Shown here one piece after another: positions 45,801 through 55,707 of a stretch of 64,000 bases of DNA (within the stretch, counting starts at the first letter, position 1; every line of letters starts with the position of its first letter). The notes below the pieces were generated by a model that worked only from the letters and a program-made list of their open reading frames with translations, was not told the origin of the DNA and ran no database searches. Source of the DNA: Tellurirhabdus bombi (GTDB taxonomy: Bacteria > Bacteroidota > Bacteroidia > Cytophagales > Spirosomataceae); NCBI RefSeq assembly GCF_021484805.1, contig NZ_CP090557.1:2368001-2432000 (forward strand), read 5' to 3'. Both the position numbers and the translations under genes were made by a program.

Positions 45801-45949
45801 ATAAATCTACACAAAAAACGATGAAGCAAAATTGGACGTCTACAGAAGGATTGCCAAGGCCGTTCTGACGAAGCGTCGGATTACGTTGATGGGGTGTCCG
45901 TTAAAGCAAGATACTTGATTATCTGCTTCCGTAACAAATACACAAAAGT

Positions 45950-45957
45950 TACCTTTG
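45950..45957 (+). promoter_or_regulatory. Candidate -7 element of the DUF4494 gene
   Basis: TACCTTTG, exact TAnnTTTG, about 70 bp before the start; the same octamer as at icd and fumC. Confidence 0.5.
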
Positions 45958-46025
45958 TCTAGCTCATTCATTATTCATTCTGGATCGTTGGCCGCCTGCG
46001 CTGCGATCCATTATTTATCAGCCAA

Positions 46026-46535
46026 ATGCCTAGTTGGTATCAAGGAAAAATTCGTTATCAAAAAGAAGAAATTGTTACGGACCGCCGGGGAGATCAGGTT
46101 AAGTTGAAGACAATCAACGAGTCCTATCTGGTGGATGCTGTTTCGTATACCGATGCCGAAGCCCGACTGTACAAAGAAGTGGCGGCTAATACGCCTAATT
46201 TTTCGGTAGCGACCATCAGTCCCATGCGTCTGGCGGATGTTTTCCATTTTGAGGAAGGCGGTGACACCTGGTATAAATGCAAGGTTGTTTACGTAACAGA
46301 GGATGACAAAGGCCGCGAGAAACGCATCGTTAACATGATGCTGGTAAACGCTGAGAATGCCAAACAGGCTTACGAGCGAGTGGAGCAGAGCCTGAAAACC
46401 ATGCTGATTCCGTTTGAAATTACCGATGTAAATACCACAAAGATTCTGGATATTTTCCCGTATATGACGGATGAGGAAGCAGCTTTGCCGCCCAACCTGC
46501 GACCGTTGAGTGAAGTCATTGCTCAGAACGAGTAA
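46026..46535 (+). CDS. DUF4494 domain protein
   Basis: 169 aa, no signal or TM. Two-part alpha/beta pattern: WYQGKIRYQKEEIVTDRRGDQVKLKTINESYLVDAVSYTDAEARLY, then WYKCKVVYVTEDDKGREKRIVNMMLVNAENAKQAYERVEQSLKTML, the typical tandem WY(x)K repeats of the family, known only from Bacteroidota. C-terminal PYMTDEEAALPPNLRPLSEV. Function unknown; widespread and conserved, so probably core. Confidence 0.9.
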   Translation: MPSWYQGKIRYQKEEIVTDRRGDQVKLKTINESYLVDAVSYTDAEARLYKEVAANTPNFSVATISPMRLADVFHFEEGGDTWYKCKVVYVTEDDKGREKRIVNMMLVNAENAKQAYERVEQSLKTMLIPFEITDVNTTKILDIFPYMTDEEAALPPNLRPLSEVIAQNE

Positions 46536-46536
46536 G

Positions 46537-46565
46537 AAAAGACCCGCCAGAAGGCGGGTCTTTTT
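46537..46565. terminator. Bidirectional terminator
   Basis: AAAA-GACCCGCC-AGAA-GGCGGGTC-TTTTT, between the convergent DUF4494 and ASPIC genes. Confidence 0.9.
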
Positions 46566-46566
46566 G

Positions 46567-49500
46567 TTAGTTGCTAGCCAGCGCTTTTAAGGGAATCAAG
46601 CGTTTCTGTCCTTTGTAATTAATGACTTCAACGGATTTCACATCAGGCCCTAGCGTTACGTTCCGGCCTGATTGGGACAAAAACGACTCTCCATAACCAA
46701 ATTCCAGGCGTTGTTTTCGGTCGGGTGCTCCTTTAGAGCCAGCGTATGTAACGAGTGCTGCTGCATCCGTGGGTTGCAGACGGAAGGTATATGCCGCTTT
46801 GGGGCAACGGAACAACTTGGCAGGCCCCCGGTTTTGCGTGGCAACAATCAGAGGGGAGCCATCGGCAGACGTTAAACGAGCGAGTCCTTTCGCATTTCCC
46901 GGCACAAAGAAGCCGCTTTCTGAAGGAAGCAGGGCCGCAAACCCGCCTTTGCCATTGCCCCGAAGCAGCAGACCATTGAGGGCGTCCATGCGCCCGGTAA
47001 AGGTTTCATTGCTGAAATCATTGCCAACGGCGAGCAAATCAATATGGCCATCTTTATCAAAATCATCCGCAAGCATCCCAAAAATGGGCGCTAGCTGGGC
47101 CTCGGTCGGTAGATCATGCAATTCAAATTGAGGAACGCCATTGGAATCGGTACCCTTATTCTCCAGGTAAGTCGAATTCAGGTAGTTGGTTTTCAGGACA
47201 ATAGCATCTTTTAATTCTTCTTCTTTCAATAATTTCTCCATCGGAGCCATCGCGAAATCCTTGAAGTAAGGAAAACGCCCCCGCATCGAAATCATCTGTT
47301 TGATAACGTCTTCGCGACCGTGAAAAGGATATTCGCGACGTATGCCCCGCTCATCCGGGAAATAAGCCGTGGGAATGGCGTCGTAAAAGCCGTTGTTATC
47401 AAAGTCTTTGGCATAAACCGAAATCGGCTGTTTTTCGCTGGCTCGGTTAAGCGAATTGCGCCCAAAATTACCAGCGATATAATCCATGTCTCCGTCCTGA
47501 TCAAAGTCGGCAGCGATGAGGCTATTCCACCAGCCACTTAATGGAGTGGCGCTAGAGCCCAGACTAACGGGCGTCGGGGCGGTAAATTTGCCTTTTTCGT
47601 TGCGTAAAAGCGTAATTGGCATCCACTCGCCCGCCAGCATCAGGTCTTGCCAGCCATCGTTGTCTACGTCGGTCCAGAGTGCATCGCAAACCAGTCCCAG
47701 ATTCAGCAAGCCATTGGCAACCGTAGCCGTAACGTCCGTGAATTTGGCCTGCCCCGCCTTGGAGTCATTCCGTAGAATAAAGCTGGATACAGGGCGCGGA
47801 TATTGGTTCGGAACCACACGCCCGCCCACGAATAAATCCAAATCGCCATCGTGGTCAAAATCGGTCGCTTTGACGCAGGATTTGCTGGTAAAATTTTGCG
47901 GTAAGGCATTGGCAACGAGCGTAAAGTTGCCTTTTCCATCATTGGTGTAAAGCCGGTCCTGAAAAACATCCGTGTTGGCGTTGCCTTCCGAGCCACCGCT
48001 GGCGACATACAAATCCAAATCGCCATCACCGTCGGCATCGAAGAGCAGGGTTCCCATGTCTTCCTCTTGTTTATCCAATCCCCGGTTGTCAATGGGCTTC
48101 TGCTGAAACGTGCCCGAACTGGATTGCAGCAGCAGCATGGTCGCGTTTTGCTGAGAACCACCCATTACCATATCGTCTAACCCATCCCCATTGATATCGC
48201 CCACTGAGATCGCCGGTGCGTATTGTGATAACTTGTGAGGAAGAAGCTTTTGCTGATTAAAATCGATGTATTCGGGTTCCTGATGCACCAGATTGAATTT
48301 CAGCGAATCGGTAACTTCCCGAAAAAACTGGCCCGATGGAGTTGTGGGGAAAGTCGCGGCTTCGGTAGCCTGGCGAATATCCACGGTTAGCACCTGGTTG
48401 GCCTTAATGTTTCGCAGCGTTTGGGCTTTGCCATTCGGCCAGGTAACGCGCATCTCTGCGATGGTAGCCTCGGTTCCCAGACCAAAATGAGCCATGTTTT
48501 CCACCGTCGATAAATAACCGCGGTAAATGGTATGTTCGTAAACCTGTTTCTTACCGGAACCGTAACGAAGCTCAACCCAGGCACCAAGCCCCATGCTATT
48601 TTGGTCGGAGCCTTTAAATTTGACCCGCAGAAAATTGGCGTCTGGTTTTTTCTGCTCAATTAAATTATTGCGGTAGACAAAGGCGGAGTCGTTGATGTTA
48701 TTGACCACGTAATCCAGATCGCCATCGTTGTCAAGGTCTCCGTAAGCGGCCCCGTTGGAGAAAGAAGGCGAACGAAGGCCCCAATCCGAGGTAGCATCTT
48801 TAAACGTCAGATCACCGTTATTTTTAAAGGCGTAATTGCTGATCTTCACTTCCGGGATTTGCGACAGAATATATTCCTGCGTTGCCACGGAGGAAGTACT
48901 GGCCCGGAATTGCATAAAGTCGCGGTCAATAATGTCTTTTGGATAGCCATTCGTGACGATAATATCCCGGTGTCCATCGTGGTCAAAATCAACGACCATG
49001 GGTGTCCAGCTCCAGTCGGTTTCGGCCACGTCGGCCAGCAGGCTAATGTCGCTGAAAATGGGCTGGCGTGTACCGGGCTGAAATCCCTGATTAAGCTGCA
49101 AGGTATTCCGAACATACTGGTGGTTGTACCCAAACTCATCGTTGTTCAGGTAGGTCTGGTAACTGTTGGGCGCCAGGAACATTTTCTTGCGGTAGTTGTC
49201 CTGCGGTAACATATCCAGCACAACGACATCCATCATCCCATCGTTGTTGATGTCGCTGATGTCGTTGCCCATCGCCGTATTACTGGTGTGCTTGAACGTT
49301 TGGCTGGCTTTGTTGGTAAACGTCCCGTCCTGATTATTAATGTATAATAAGTCATCCGACAGGTAATCGTTGGTAACATAAACATCAGGCCAGCCGTCCC
49401 GGTTGATGTCGGTAATGTTAATGCCTAAGCCATAGCCTTCTTCCAGAATGTGGGCCTGTCTGGAGACGTTGGTAAAAACCGGATGACCAAGCTTCGCGTC

Positions 49501-50181
49501 AAAATCATTGCGGTACAGGCGGTCGGTGGTGGGGGAGGAGCCGTCGTTTACTTTAGGCCGGTAGGCATTGGGGTAAAGCTCAATCGTGTTGGTAACCACG
49601 TATAAATCCAGGTCGCCATCTTTGTCGTAATCGAAAAAGGCGGCGCAGGTCGTATGGCTGTCATCTGCGATGCCGTATTCTTTGGCCATTTCCTTGAAAA
49701 CCGGCGCGGCTCCGTTGCTGGCCCCTTGATTGACGTACAACAAATTTTCGCGCATGGCGGCGTTTCGGCTTACCGTAGCCGCCACGTAAATATCCATCCA
49801 GCCATCGTTGTTGATATCGACCAGCATCACGCCGGAGCACCACTTTCCGCTGCCGCCGACCGCCGCTTTTTCGGTAATGTCTTCGAATTTAAAGTTGCCT
49901 TTGTTGAGGTAAAGCTTGTTGGCAACCTGATTCCCGGAGAAAAAAATATCTTCCAGGCCATCGTTGTTGAAATCGCCGAGGGCCACGCCACCACCATTAT
50001 ACATGTATTCAAAATTCAGAATACTCATGGTATCGTTGCTGGTGACCCGGTTGGAAAACGTAATTCCAGTTTCGTCGGCGGGCAGCAAACTAAAAAGTGA
50101 TTGACGCGAGAACTGGCAAGAAGAAATCAGCCAGCTAACAAAAGCTACAGTTAAAAAGCAGAGGGAACGGCGGAGTATCAT
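46567..50181 (-). CDS. FG-GAP/VCBS repeat lipoprotein with ASPIC/UnbV domain
   Basis: 1204 aa. Lipoprotein signal (VSWLISSC). Many calcium-binding FG-GAP/VCBS repeats with D-x-D-x-D-G cores: GVALGDFNNDGLEDIFFSG, MLVDINNDGWMDIYVA, FFDYDKDGDLDLYVV, ISVGDINGDGLDDMVMG and others, in two blocks (about 55-500 and 640-1120) that form propeller blades. Between them lies the ASPIC/UnbV domain (about 515-600: FLRVKFKGSDQNSMGLGAWVELRYGSGKKQVYEH, GYLSTVENMAHFGLG, VTWPNGKAQTLRNI). Such proteins are found beside SusC/SusD in Cytophagales and are thought to be surface glycan- or protein-binding lipoproteins. Divergent from susC. Confidence 0.94.
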   Translation of the reverse strand: MILRRSLCFLTVAFVSWLISSCQFSRQSLFSLLPADETGITFSNRVTSNDTMSILNFEYMYNGGGVALGDFNNDGLEDIFFSGNQVANKLYLNKGNFKFEDITEKAAVGGSGKWCSGVMLVDINNDGWMDIYVAATVSRNAAMRENLLYVNQGASNGAAPVFKEMAKEYGIADDSHTTCAAFFDYDKDGDLDLYVVTNTIELYPNAYRPKVNDGSSPTTDRLYRNDFDAKLGHPVFTNVSRQAHILEEGYGLGINITDINRDGWPDVYVTNDYLSDDLLYINNQDGTFTNKASQTFKHTSNTAMGNDISDINNDGMMDVVVLDMLPQDNYRKKMFLAPNSYQTYLNNDEFGYNHQYVRNTLQLNQGFQPGTRQPIFSDISLLADVAETDWSWTPMVVDFDHDGHRDIIVTNGYPKDIIDRDFMQFRASTSSVATQEYILSQIPEVKISNYAFKNNGDLTFKDATSDWGLRSPSFSNGAAYGDLDNDGDLDYVVNNINDSAFVYRNNLIEQKKPDANFLRVKFKGSDQNSMGLGAWVELRYGSGKKQVYEHTIYRGYLSTVENMAHFGLGTEATIAEMRVTWPNGKAQTLRNIKANQVLTVDIRQATEAATFPTTPSGQFFREVTDSLKFNLVHQEPEYIDFNQQKLLPHKLSQYAPAISVGDINGDGLDDMVMGGSQQNATMLLLQSSSGTFQQKPIDNRGLDKQEEDMGTLLFDADGDGDLDLYVASGGSEGNANTDVFQDRLYTNDGKGNFTLVANALPQNFTSKSCVKATDFDHDGDLDLFVGGRVVPNQYPRPVSSFILRNDSKAGQAKFTDVTATVANGLLNLGLVCDALWTDVDNDGWQDLMLAGEWMPITLLRNEKGKFTAPTPVSLGSSATPLSGWWNSLIAADFDQDGDMDYIAGNFGRNSLNRASEKQPISVYAKDFDNNGFYDAIPTAYFPDERGIRREYPFHGREDVIKQMISMRGRFPYFKDFAMAPMEKLLKEEELKDAIVLKTNYLNSTYLENKGTDSNGVPQFELHDLPTEAQLAPIFGMLADDFDKDGHIDLLAVGNDFSNETFTGRMDALNGLLLRGNGKGGFAALLPSESGFFVPGNAKGLARLTSADGSPLIVATQNRGPAKLFRCPKAAYTFRLQPTDAAALVTYAGSKGAPDRKQRLEFGYGESFLSQSGRNVTLGPDVKSVEVINYKGQKRLIPLKALASN

Positions 50182-50459
50182 TGACCTAAAAATATTGGAG
50201 GGCTAAAATACAAAAAAATAGGCAAATAGTTGAATTGAAAATCAGGGCTGTTCAGACAGAAAGGGTTTGTCGACTAGGTATTTTAAGCTACTGTAAACTT
50301 GAGCAATTTAAACTAAATAACTGGCTCAGAAATTAGGCCCAAGGGTATCATTTGATAGAAGAAAGGGTATATTTTGATAGAACTATAGTAACATATTTTT
50401 TAAATATCTTAAAAAGCTATAAAATTAGTGCAAAATTAAAACCTAATAATATTAACCTT

Positions 50460-53400
50460 ATGAAAGCAATGTTCTACAGGCTCTTTCAGGCTGTTTTTGT
50501 AGTAGCAATTGTGCTGTGGTGCGGGAGCGCTTCTGCTCAGGACCGACGAATTACGGGGCGCATTAGCAGCCCTGAAGGGGGGTTGCCAGGAGCTAACGTT
50601 GTGCTGAAGGGAACGACTACCGGAACGGCTACGGATGCAAACGGTGATTTTACGCTCTCAGTGAATGCCAGTAATCCAGTGCTCGTTATCTCTGCGATTG
50701 GTTATAAGACGCAGGAAGTAGCGGTGGGCTCACAGTCAACCCTGACGATTAGTCTTCAGGAAGATGCTACGGCCTTGAGCGAAGTCATCGTAACGGGTTA
50801 TACAACGGACAGCAAACGCGACAATACCGGCGCTGTATCCACCGTAAAAGCAAAAGACTTGGCGGCTGTTCCATCGGCAAACGTGGAAACCCAGTTACAG
50901 GGTCGCGTGGCCGGGGTAACCGTTATTGCCAGTGGTCAGCCGGGTGCAAACAACACAATCCGGGTGCGTGGTTTTGGTGCATTCGGAGGTAACCAGCCGC
51001 TTTATATTGTTGACGGGGTTCCTACCGGTGGTATCAACTTTATTAATCCTGACGACATCGAAACCACAACCGTATTGAAAGATGCGGCTGCCGCTTCTAT
51101 ATATGGTGCGCGGGCTGCCAACGGGGTGATTGTTGTAACGACGAAAAAAGGACAGCGGACGCCGCAAAAACTGACCGTTTCGTATGATGGTCTTTACGGT
51201 TTCACAGATCCAGGCAAGGCACCGGAAGTATTGACGCCCCAGGAACAGGCTGACTGGACTTGGAACGCCGTTCGGAATCGGCAAACTGCCTTGGGTGAGC
51301 CAGTAAGCTTCACGGGTATTGCCAATGGCCAGTACGGTTCAGGAAATACGCCGGTACTACCCGAGTACATTCTGGTTGGTAATCGCTATGGGGTTACCGG
51401 CGGCGTTGACCTGGCTGCAGAACGCGCTAACTATAATGTTGATAATTCGCTAGGCGGTATTTATCAGGTTGTTCGGGCTAACCGGGCAGGTACAAACTGG
51501 TATGATGCCATCACGCGTTCGGCACCGATCCTGCGTCAAAGCTTCGGCTTTTCAGGCGGAACCGAGAGCAGCCGTTATTTTGTAAGTTTTGGCCAGCAAA
51601 ATCAGGCGGGTATTCTGTTGAACAACAACTTCAACCGGTATTCGCTCCGTATTAACACGGAATTTGACGTTTTGAAGAACAAAAAACTTCGCTTCGGAGA
51701 AAACGTACAGCTAACCTACATCAATACTTCCGGTCAGGTTGGAGGAAGCGCCGGTCAGAACTTAGCGCAGGAAGAAAGCGACATCTTGACGGCTTTCCGG
51801 ATGGCCCCGATTATCCCAGTATATGACGAGTTTGGTGGATATGCCGGTACGGCTGCCAAAGGGTTTAACAACCCGGCCAACCCGGTTGCCGCTCGGGAAG
51901 GGGCTAGAAACAACCGCAACTTCGGCGTTGGTCTTTTCGGAAATGCTTATCTGGAATATGATGTTATTCAGGATTTAACAATTCGGAGCAGCCTTGGTGG
52001 TGCGTTCTACAATTATTATAACAAAACAACGAACCGCAATACCTACGAAAACGCAGAAGGAAACGGACGTGGCTTCCAGATCAATGAAGGCGCTGGTTAC
52101 TCCCTGACGTGGACGTTCACAAACACCGCTCAGTATCGCCGGAAATTCGGTATCCACAGCCTTGATTTATTGGCTGGTATCGAAGCCTTGAACGATGGCC
52201 AGGGCCGTAACCTGAGCGGTTCAGGGATCAATCCATTCTCGACGGATCCAAACTACGCCAGCATCAGCACAGCCGCTTCGGGTGGCCGGCAGGTAAACAG
52301 CGATTTGTTTAGCGGTGTTAACTTCTATTCAATGTTTGGTCGGGTTAATTACATCCTGCTTGATAAATACATCTTTACCGGGGTTATTCGTCGGGATGGA
52401 TCATCACGTTTTGGGGCTAACAACCGCTACGGGGTATTCCCGGCGCTTTCGGCAGCGTGGCGCTTAACGGGCGAAGAATTCCTGAAAAGTGTACCGTTCA
52501 TTACAGACCTGAAAGTACGCGGTGGCTGGGGACAAATGGGTAACTCAAACAACGTTAACCCAAGCAACCAGTTTACATTATTCCAGTCGAACATTGCTAA
52601 CTCATACGACATCGGTGGATCAAACTCAAGCGTAGACCCTGGCTTCTTCCGGAGCCGGATCGGAAATGCCAATGCGAAATGGGAAACCAGTACAACAACA
52701 AACATCGGTATTGATGGTAGTTTCCTGAATGGCCGACTGGACGTTGTTTTGGACGTATGGCGGAAAGATACCAGAGACCTTCTGTTCCAGGTACCTATCG
52801 CTGGTGTTGTCGGTCAACGCGCAACGGCTCCTTCAGTAAACATTGCCAGCATGCGTAACCAAGGTCTTGATTTCCAGGTTATCACGCGTGGAAAAGCAGC
52901 CGGAGACGTAGGGTATGAAGTAAACCTGACGGGTAGCTTCCTGAAAAACGAGATTACAGCCTTGGCTCCGGGTGTTCCTTATTTCGATTTGACGCCGCCA
53001 ACCAACCGTCTGGGCTTAGCGCCAACGCGTAACGCACCGGGTCAGAGCATCGCCTCGTTCTTTGGATACCAGGTAATTGGCTTGTTCGATAGCCAGGAAG
53101 AAATCGATGGAGCTCCGAAGCAAACGGGCGCTGGCCTGGGTCGTTTCCGGTATGCTGACATCAACAACGATGGCGTGATCAACAACGATGACCGGACGTT
53201 CATTGGTAGCCCGGTTCCGAAATTCACGGGTGGTGTTACGTTGAAACTGAACTACAAAGGGTTTGACCTGGAAACATACCTGTATACTTCGTTGGGTAGC
53301 AAAATTTTCAACTACTCGAAATGGTATACCGACTTCTATCCGTCATTCCCGGGAGCAGCCATCAGCGCGCGGGTAAGAGATTCTTGGACGCCAACGAACA

Positions 53401-53720
53401 CGAATACTGACCAGCCAATTTTTGAGGATGTTTCGAATGAAAGTACCAACACGGTACCAAATTCGTTCTACGTAGAAAACGGCTCATTCTTGCGGTTGCA
53501 AAACCTGACGCTCGGTTACAACCTGCCTGCTCCTTTGTTGAGCCGGATCGGTATGAGCCGTGTACGTATCTCTGTTGGTGCCAACAACCTTTTCACCGTT
53601 ACTGGATACAAAGGATTGGATCCGGGTGTAGGTGGTGCAGCTGACCAAAACTTTGGTCTTGATCTTGGTAACTACCCAATCACACGGAGCTACAACGCCG
53701 GTCTGAGCATCGGATTCTAA
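50460..53720 (+). CDS. SusC/RagA-type TonB-linked outer-membrane transporter
   Basis: About 1086 aa from ATG 50460, where a signal peptide begins (MKAMFYRLFQAVFVVAIVLWCGSASAQ); the longer open frame from 50352 reads through AT-rich leader. Order: carboxypeptidase-regulatory-like domain (RRITGRISSPEGGLPGANVVLKGTTTGTATDANG), TonB-box region (LSEVIVTGYTT), plug with VETQLQGRVAGVTV and QPLYIVDGVP, then the 22-strand barrel, ending in an aromatic (LSIGF). Imports large ligands, with SusD as lid. No ECF sigma or anti-sigma gene lies next to it. Ligand unknown. Confidence 0.96.
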   Translation: MKAMFYRLFQAVFVVAIVLWCGSASAQDRRITGRISSPEGGLPGANVVLKGTTTGTATDANGDFTLSVNASNPVLVISAIGYKTQEVAVGSQSTLTISLQEDATALSEVIVTGYTTDSKRDNTGAVSTVKAKDLAAVPSANVETQLQGRVAGVTVIASGQPGANNTIRVRGFGAFGGNQPLYIVDGVPTGGINFINPDDIETTTVLKDAAAASIYGARAANGVIVVTTKKGQRTPQKLTVSYDGLYGFTDPGKAPEVLTPQEQADWTWNAVRNRQTALGEPVSFTGIANGQYGSGNTPVLPEYILVGNRYGVTGGVDLAAERANYNVDNSLGGIYQVVRANRAGTNWYDAITRSAPILRQSFGFSGGTESSRYFVSFGQQNQAGILLNNNFNRYSLRINTEFDVLKNKKLRFGENVQLTYINTSGQVGGSAGQNLAQEESDILTAFRMAPIIPVYDEFGGYAGTAAKGFNNPANPVAAREGARNNRNFGVGLFGNAYLEYDVIQDLTIRSSLGGAFYNYYNKTTNRNTYENAEGNGRGFQINEGAGYSLTWTFTNTAQYRRKFGIHSLDLLAGIEALNDGQGRNLSGSGINPFSTDPNYASISTAASGGRQVNSDLFSGVNFYSMFGRVNYILLDKYIFTGVIRRDGSSRFGANNRYGVFPALSAAWRLTGEEFLKSVPFITDLKVRGGWGQMGNSNNVNPSNQFTLFQSNIANSYDIGGSNSSVDPGFFRSRIGNANAKWETSTTTNIGIDGSFLNGRLDVVLDVWRKDTRDLLFQVPIAGVVGQRATAPSVNIASMRNQGLDFQVITRGKAAGDVGYEVNLTGSFLKNEITALAPGVPYFDLTPPTNRLGLAPTRNAPGQSIASFFGYQVIGLFDSQEEIDGAPKQTGAGLGRFRYADINNDGVINNDDRTFIGSPVPKFTGGVTLKLNYKGFDLETYLYTSLGSKIFNYSKWYTDFYPSFPGAAISARVRDSWTPTNTNTDQPIFEDVSNESTNTVPNSFYVENGSFLRLQNLTLGYNLPAPLLSRIGMSRVRISVGANNLFTVTGYKGLDPGVGGAADQNFGLDLGNYPITRSYNAGLSIGF

Positions 53721-53732
53721 AAGCAAAACAGC

Positions 53733-53759
53733 CAGCCTCGCTCGGAACAAGCGAGGCTG
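53733..53759 (+). other. Hairpin between susC and susD without a T-tract
   Basis: CAGCCTCGCT / AGCGAGGCTG, a 10-bp perfect stem with a 7-nt loop, 13 bp after the susC stop. No T-run follows, so it is better read as an mRNA-stability or differential-expression element than as a terminator. Confidence 0.65.
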
Positions 53760-53799
53760 ATCATACCAACTAGTAATACTAATCGAAGAAGATTACGAT

Positions 53800-55554
53800 A
53801 TGAAAAAAATGATTACGAAAGGGACGTTGATGACGTTACTTTTCACCTTCATTGCGCTAGCGTGTAAAGACTCCTTTCTGGAAGTTCCGCCGCCTAGTCA
53901 GTTGCAAAATGCTGACCTAACCACCAAAGCTGGTCTGGAAGGTCTGCTTATCGGAACTTATGCTCAGTTGAACGGTAGAGGCTATTCGCAGACGGCAAGT
54001 CCAACCAACTGGGTGTACGGAAGCATTATGGGCGGCGATGCCAACAAAGGCTCCAATGCCGGTGACTTCAACGCCATCACACCGCTGCAAACGTACTTGA
54101 TTACGCCCGCAAACGGTGAACTAAACGCCCGTTGGCAGGCTCTATACGAGGGTGTTAGCCGCGCTAACGCTTTGCTGCGTACTTTACCTGATGCAGGTCC
54201 TTCGGTAACTGCAGATGACAAAAAACGCCTTGGTGGAGAGGCTCGCTTTCTACGTGGATTCTACTATTTTGATTTAAAGCGGACCTTTAACATGGTTCCT
54301 TATGTGGATGAAAAGGTAGATTACATCGTTGGGGTTACGAATGCTGTAACGCAGGTTCCAAACACGGCTGATATCTGGCCACAAATCGAAGCCGATTTTA
54401 AATTTGCTTACGAAAACCTGCCAGAAGCGCAGAGCCAGGCTGGTAGAGCCAACAAATGGGCAGCAGCAGCGGCTCTTGCCAGAACGTATATGTATGAGAA
54501 AAAATACGCGGAAGCAAAAGCCCTGTATGATCTGATCATTGCGAATGGTAAAACGACCAACGGCAAGAAATACGGCCTGGTACCTCAGTATGCAAACGTG
54601 TTTAATGCTGATAATGAGAACCACGAAGAAGCCATTTTCTCCACGCAGAACGTAGCGAATGCTGGTAGCTCGGACGCGGCTTCGGGTGACCTTAACCTGA
54701 ACTGGCCGTACAACACCGGTACGAGTGGTCCTGTAGGTTGCTGCGGTTTCTTCCAGCCTAGCTTCGAATTAGGAAACTCGTTCCGGACGGATGCGAATGG
54801 TTTACCATTGCTGGATGGCTCGTACAACACGGGTGCCAATCAGCTTAAGACTGACCAGAGCTTAGGGTCTAAAGATGCATTTACGCCGGATGCTGGCAAC
54901 CTGGATCCGCGCCTTGACCATTCAATTGGCCGCCGTGGCATTCCTTACCTGGATTGGTCCATTCACCCTGGACAGGACTGGATTCGGGATCAGGCGTTTG
55001 GTGGTCCTTATACGAACAAAAAATACATCTATTACAAATCACAGGAAAGCAAGTTTGCCGACGTTTCTAACTGGACGAAAGGCTGGACAGGTATCAACAT
55101 CCTGTTGATTCGTTATGCAGATGTACTATTGATGGCCGCTGAAGCTGAAATTGAGGTAGGAAGCCTCGAGAAAGCTCGTCAGTATACTAACTTGGTACGT
55201 GCCCGTGCGGCCAACCCAACTGGTTTTGTCATGAACAATGGCGCAGCAGCGGCCAAATATGTAATCAACCAATACCCCGCCAGCGCGTTCGCCAGCAAAG
55301 AAACAGCCCGGACTGCGGTGCGGTTTGAGCGGAAGTTGGAACTATCGGGTGAAGGCCACCGCTTCTTTGACCTGGTTCGCTGGGGCATTGCAGCGCCTGC
55401 ACTGAACGCCTTCCTGGCTTACGAACGACCTAAACTGTCGAATGCGTATTCAGGAGCCACGTTTACAGCCGGTAAAAACGAATACCTACCGATTCCGCAA
55501 ACTCAGATTGACTTGCAGGGCACGTCGATCCTGAAGCAGAATCCTGGTTATTAA
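53800..55554 (+). CDS. SusD/RagB-type outer-membrane lipoprotein
   Basis: 584 aa; lipoprotein signal (FTFIALAC). The SusD TPR-like frame is clear: DSFLEVPPPSQLQNADLTTKAGLEGLLIGTYAQL at the N-terminus, RWQALYEGVSRANALLRTL, RFLRGFYYFDLKRTF, RANKWAAAAALARTYMYEKKYAEAKALYDLII, NILLIRYADVLLMAAEAE and the C-terminal RFERKLELSGEGHRFFDLVRWG. It forms the surface lid of the SusC channel and binds the ligand. Follows susC by 79 bp. Confidence 0.97.
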   Translation: MKKMITKGTLMTLLFTFIALACKDSFLEVPPPSQLQNADLTTKAGLEGLLIGTYAQLNGRGYSQTASPTNWVYGSIMGGDANKGSNAGDFNAITPLQTYLITPANGELNARWQALYEGVSRANALLRTLPDAGPSVTADDKKRLGGEARFLRGFYYFDLKRTFNMVPYVDEKVDYIVGVTNAVTQVPNTADIWPQIEADFKFAYENLPEAQSQAGRANKWAAAAALARTYMYEKKYAEAKALYDLIIANGKTTNGKKYGLVPQYANVFNADNENHEEAIFSTQNVANAGSSDAASGDLNLNWPYNTGTSGPVGCCGFFQPSFELGNSFRTDANGLPLLDGSYNTGANQLKTDQSLGSKDAFTPDAGNLDPRLDHSIGRRGIPYLDWSIHPGQDWIRDQAFGGPYTNKKYIYYKSQESKFADVSNWTKGWTGINILLIRYADVLLMAAEAEIEVGSLEKARQYTNLVRARAANPTGFVMNNGAAAAKYVINQYPASAFASKETARTAVRFERKLELSGEGHRFFDLVRWGIAAPALNAFLAYERPKLSNAYSGATFTAGKNEYLPIPQTQIDLQGTSILKQNPGY

Positions 55555-55575
55555 TTAATTTTATTGTCGTGCTTG

Positions 55576-55609
55576 AAAAGAGATGGGGAGTTTTCCTCAT
55601 CTCTTTTTC
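55576..55609 (+). terminator. Intrinsic terminator after susD
   Basis: AAAAGAGATGGGGA / TCCTCATCTCTTTTT with one G-U pair and a 5-nt loop. Confidence 0.85.
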
Positions 55610-55633
55610 TTTTAGGCACTTTACCCGCCCTGA

Positions 55634-55670
55634 ATCAAAAGAAGTTGTACGAAATCAAAAGAACTTATAC
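55634..55670 (+). promoter_or_regulatory. Two 17-bp direct repeats with 20-bp period (candidate AraC-type operator)
   Basis: ATCAAAAGAAGTTGTAC (55634-55650) and ATCAAAAGAACTTATAC (55654-55670) differ at two positions. The second ends exactly where the -33 TTG of the next promoter begins. Tandem repeats of this size that abut the promoter are typical AraC/XylS sites; the island encodes an AraC-type regulator. Confidence 0.6.
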
Positions 55671-55701
55671 TTGATTACGATGTTATTAATATAGACCTTT
55701 G
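55671..55701 (+). promoter_or_regulatory. Promoter of the copper island
   Basis: TTG, exactly 20 bp, GACCTTTG (one mismatch to TAnnTTTG). It ends 6 bp before the first ATG at 55708, which predicts an almost leaderless mRNA. Confidence 0.5.
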
Positions 55702-55707
55702 CCCATA

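Noticed and set aside
46567-50181. D-x-D-x-D-G repeats as dockerin or EF-hand domains
   Set aside because: They recur with FG-GAP/VCBS spacing and flank an ASPIC/UnbV domain, which is the known architecture.
50352-50459. N-terminal extension of SusC
   Set aside because: The 36 residues come from AT-rich leader; a proper signal peptide begins at the ATG at 50460.
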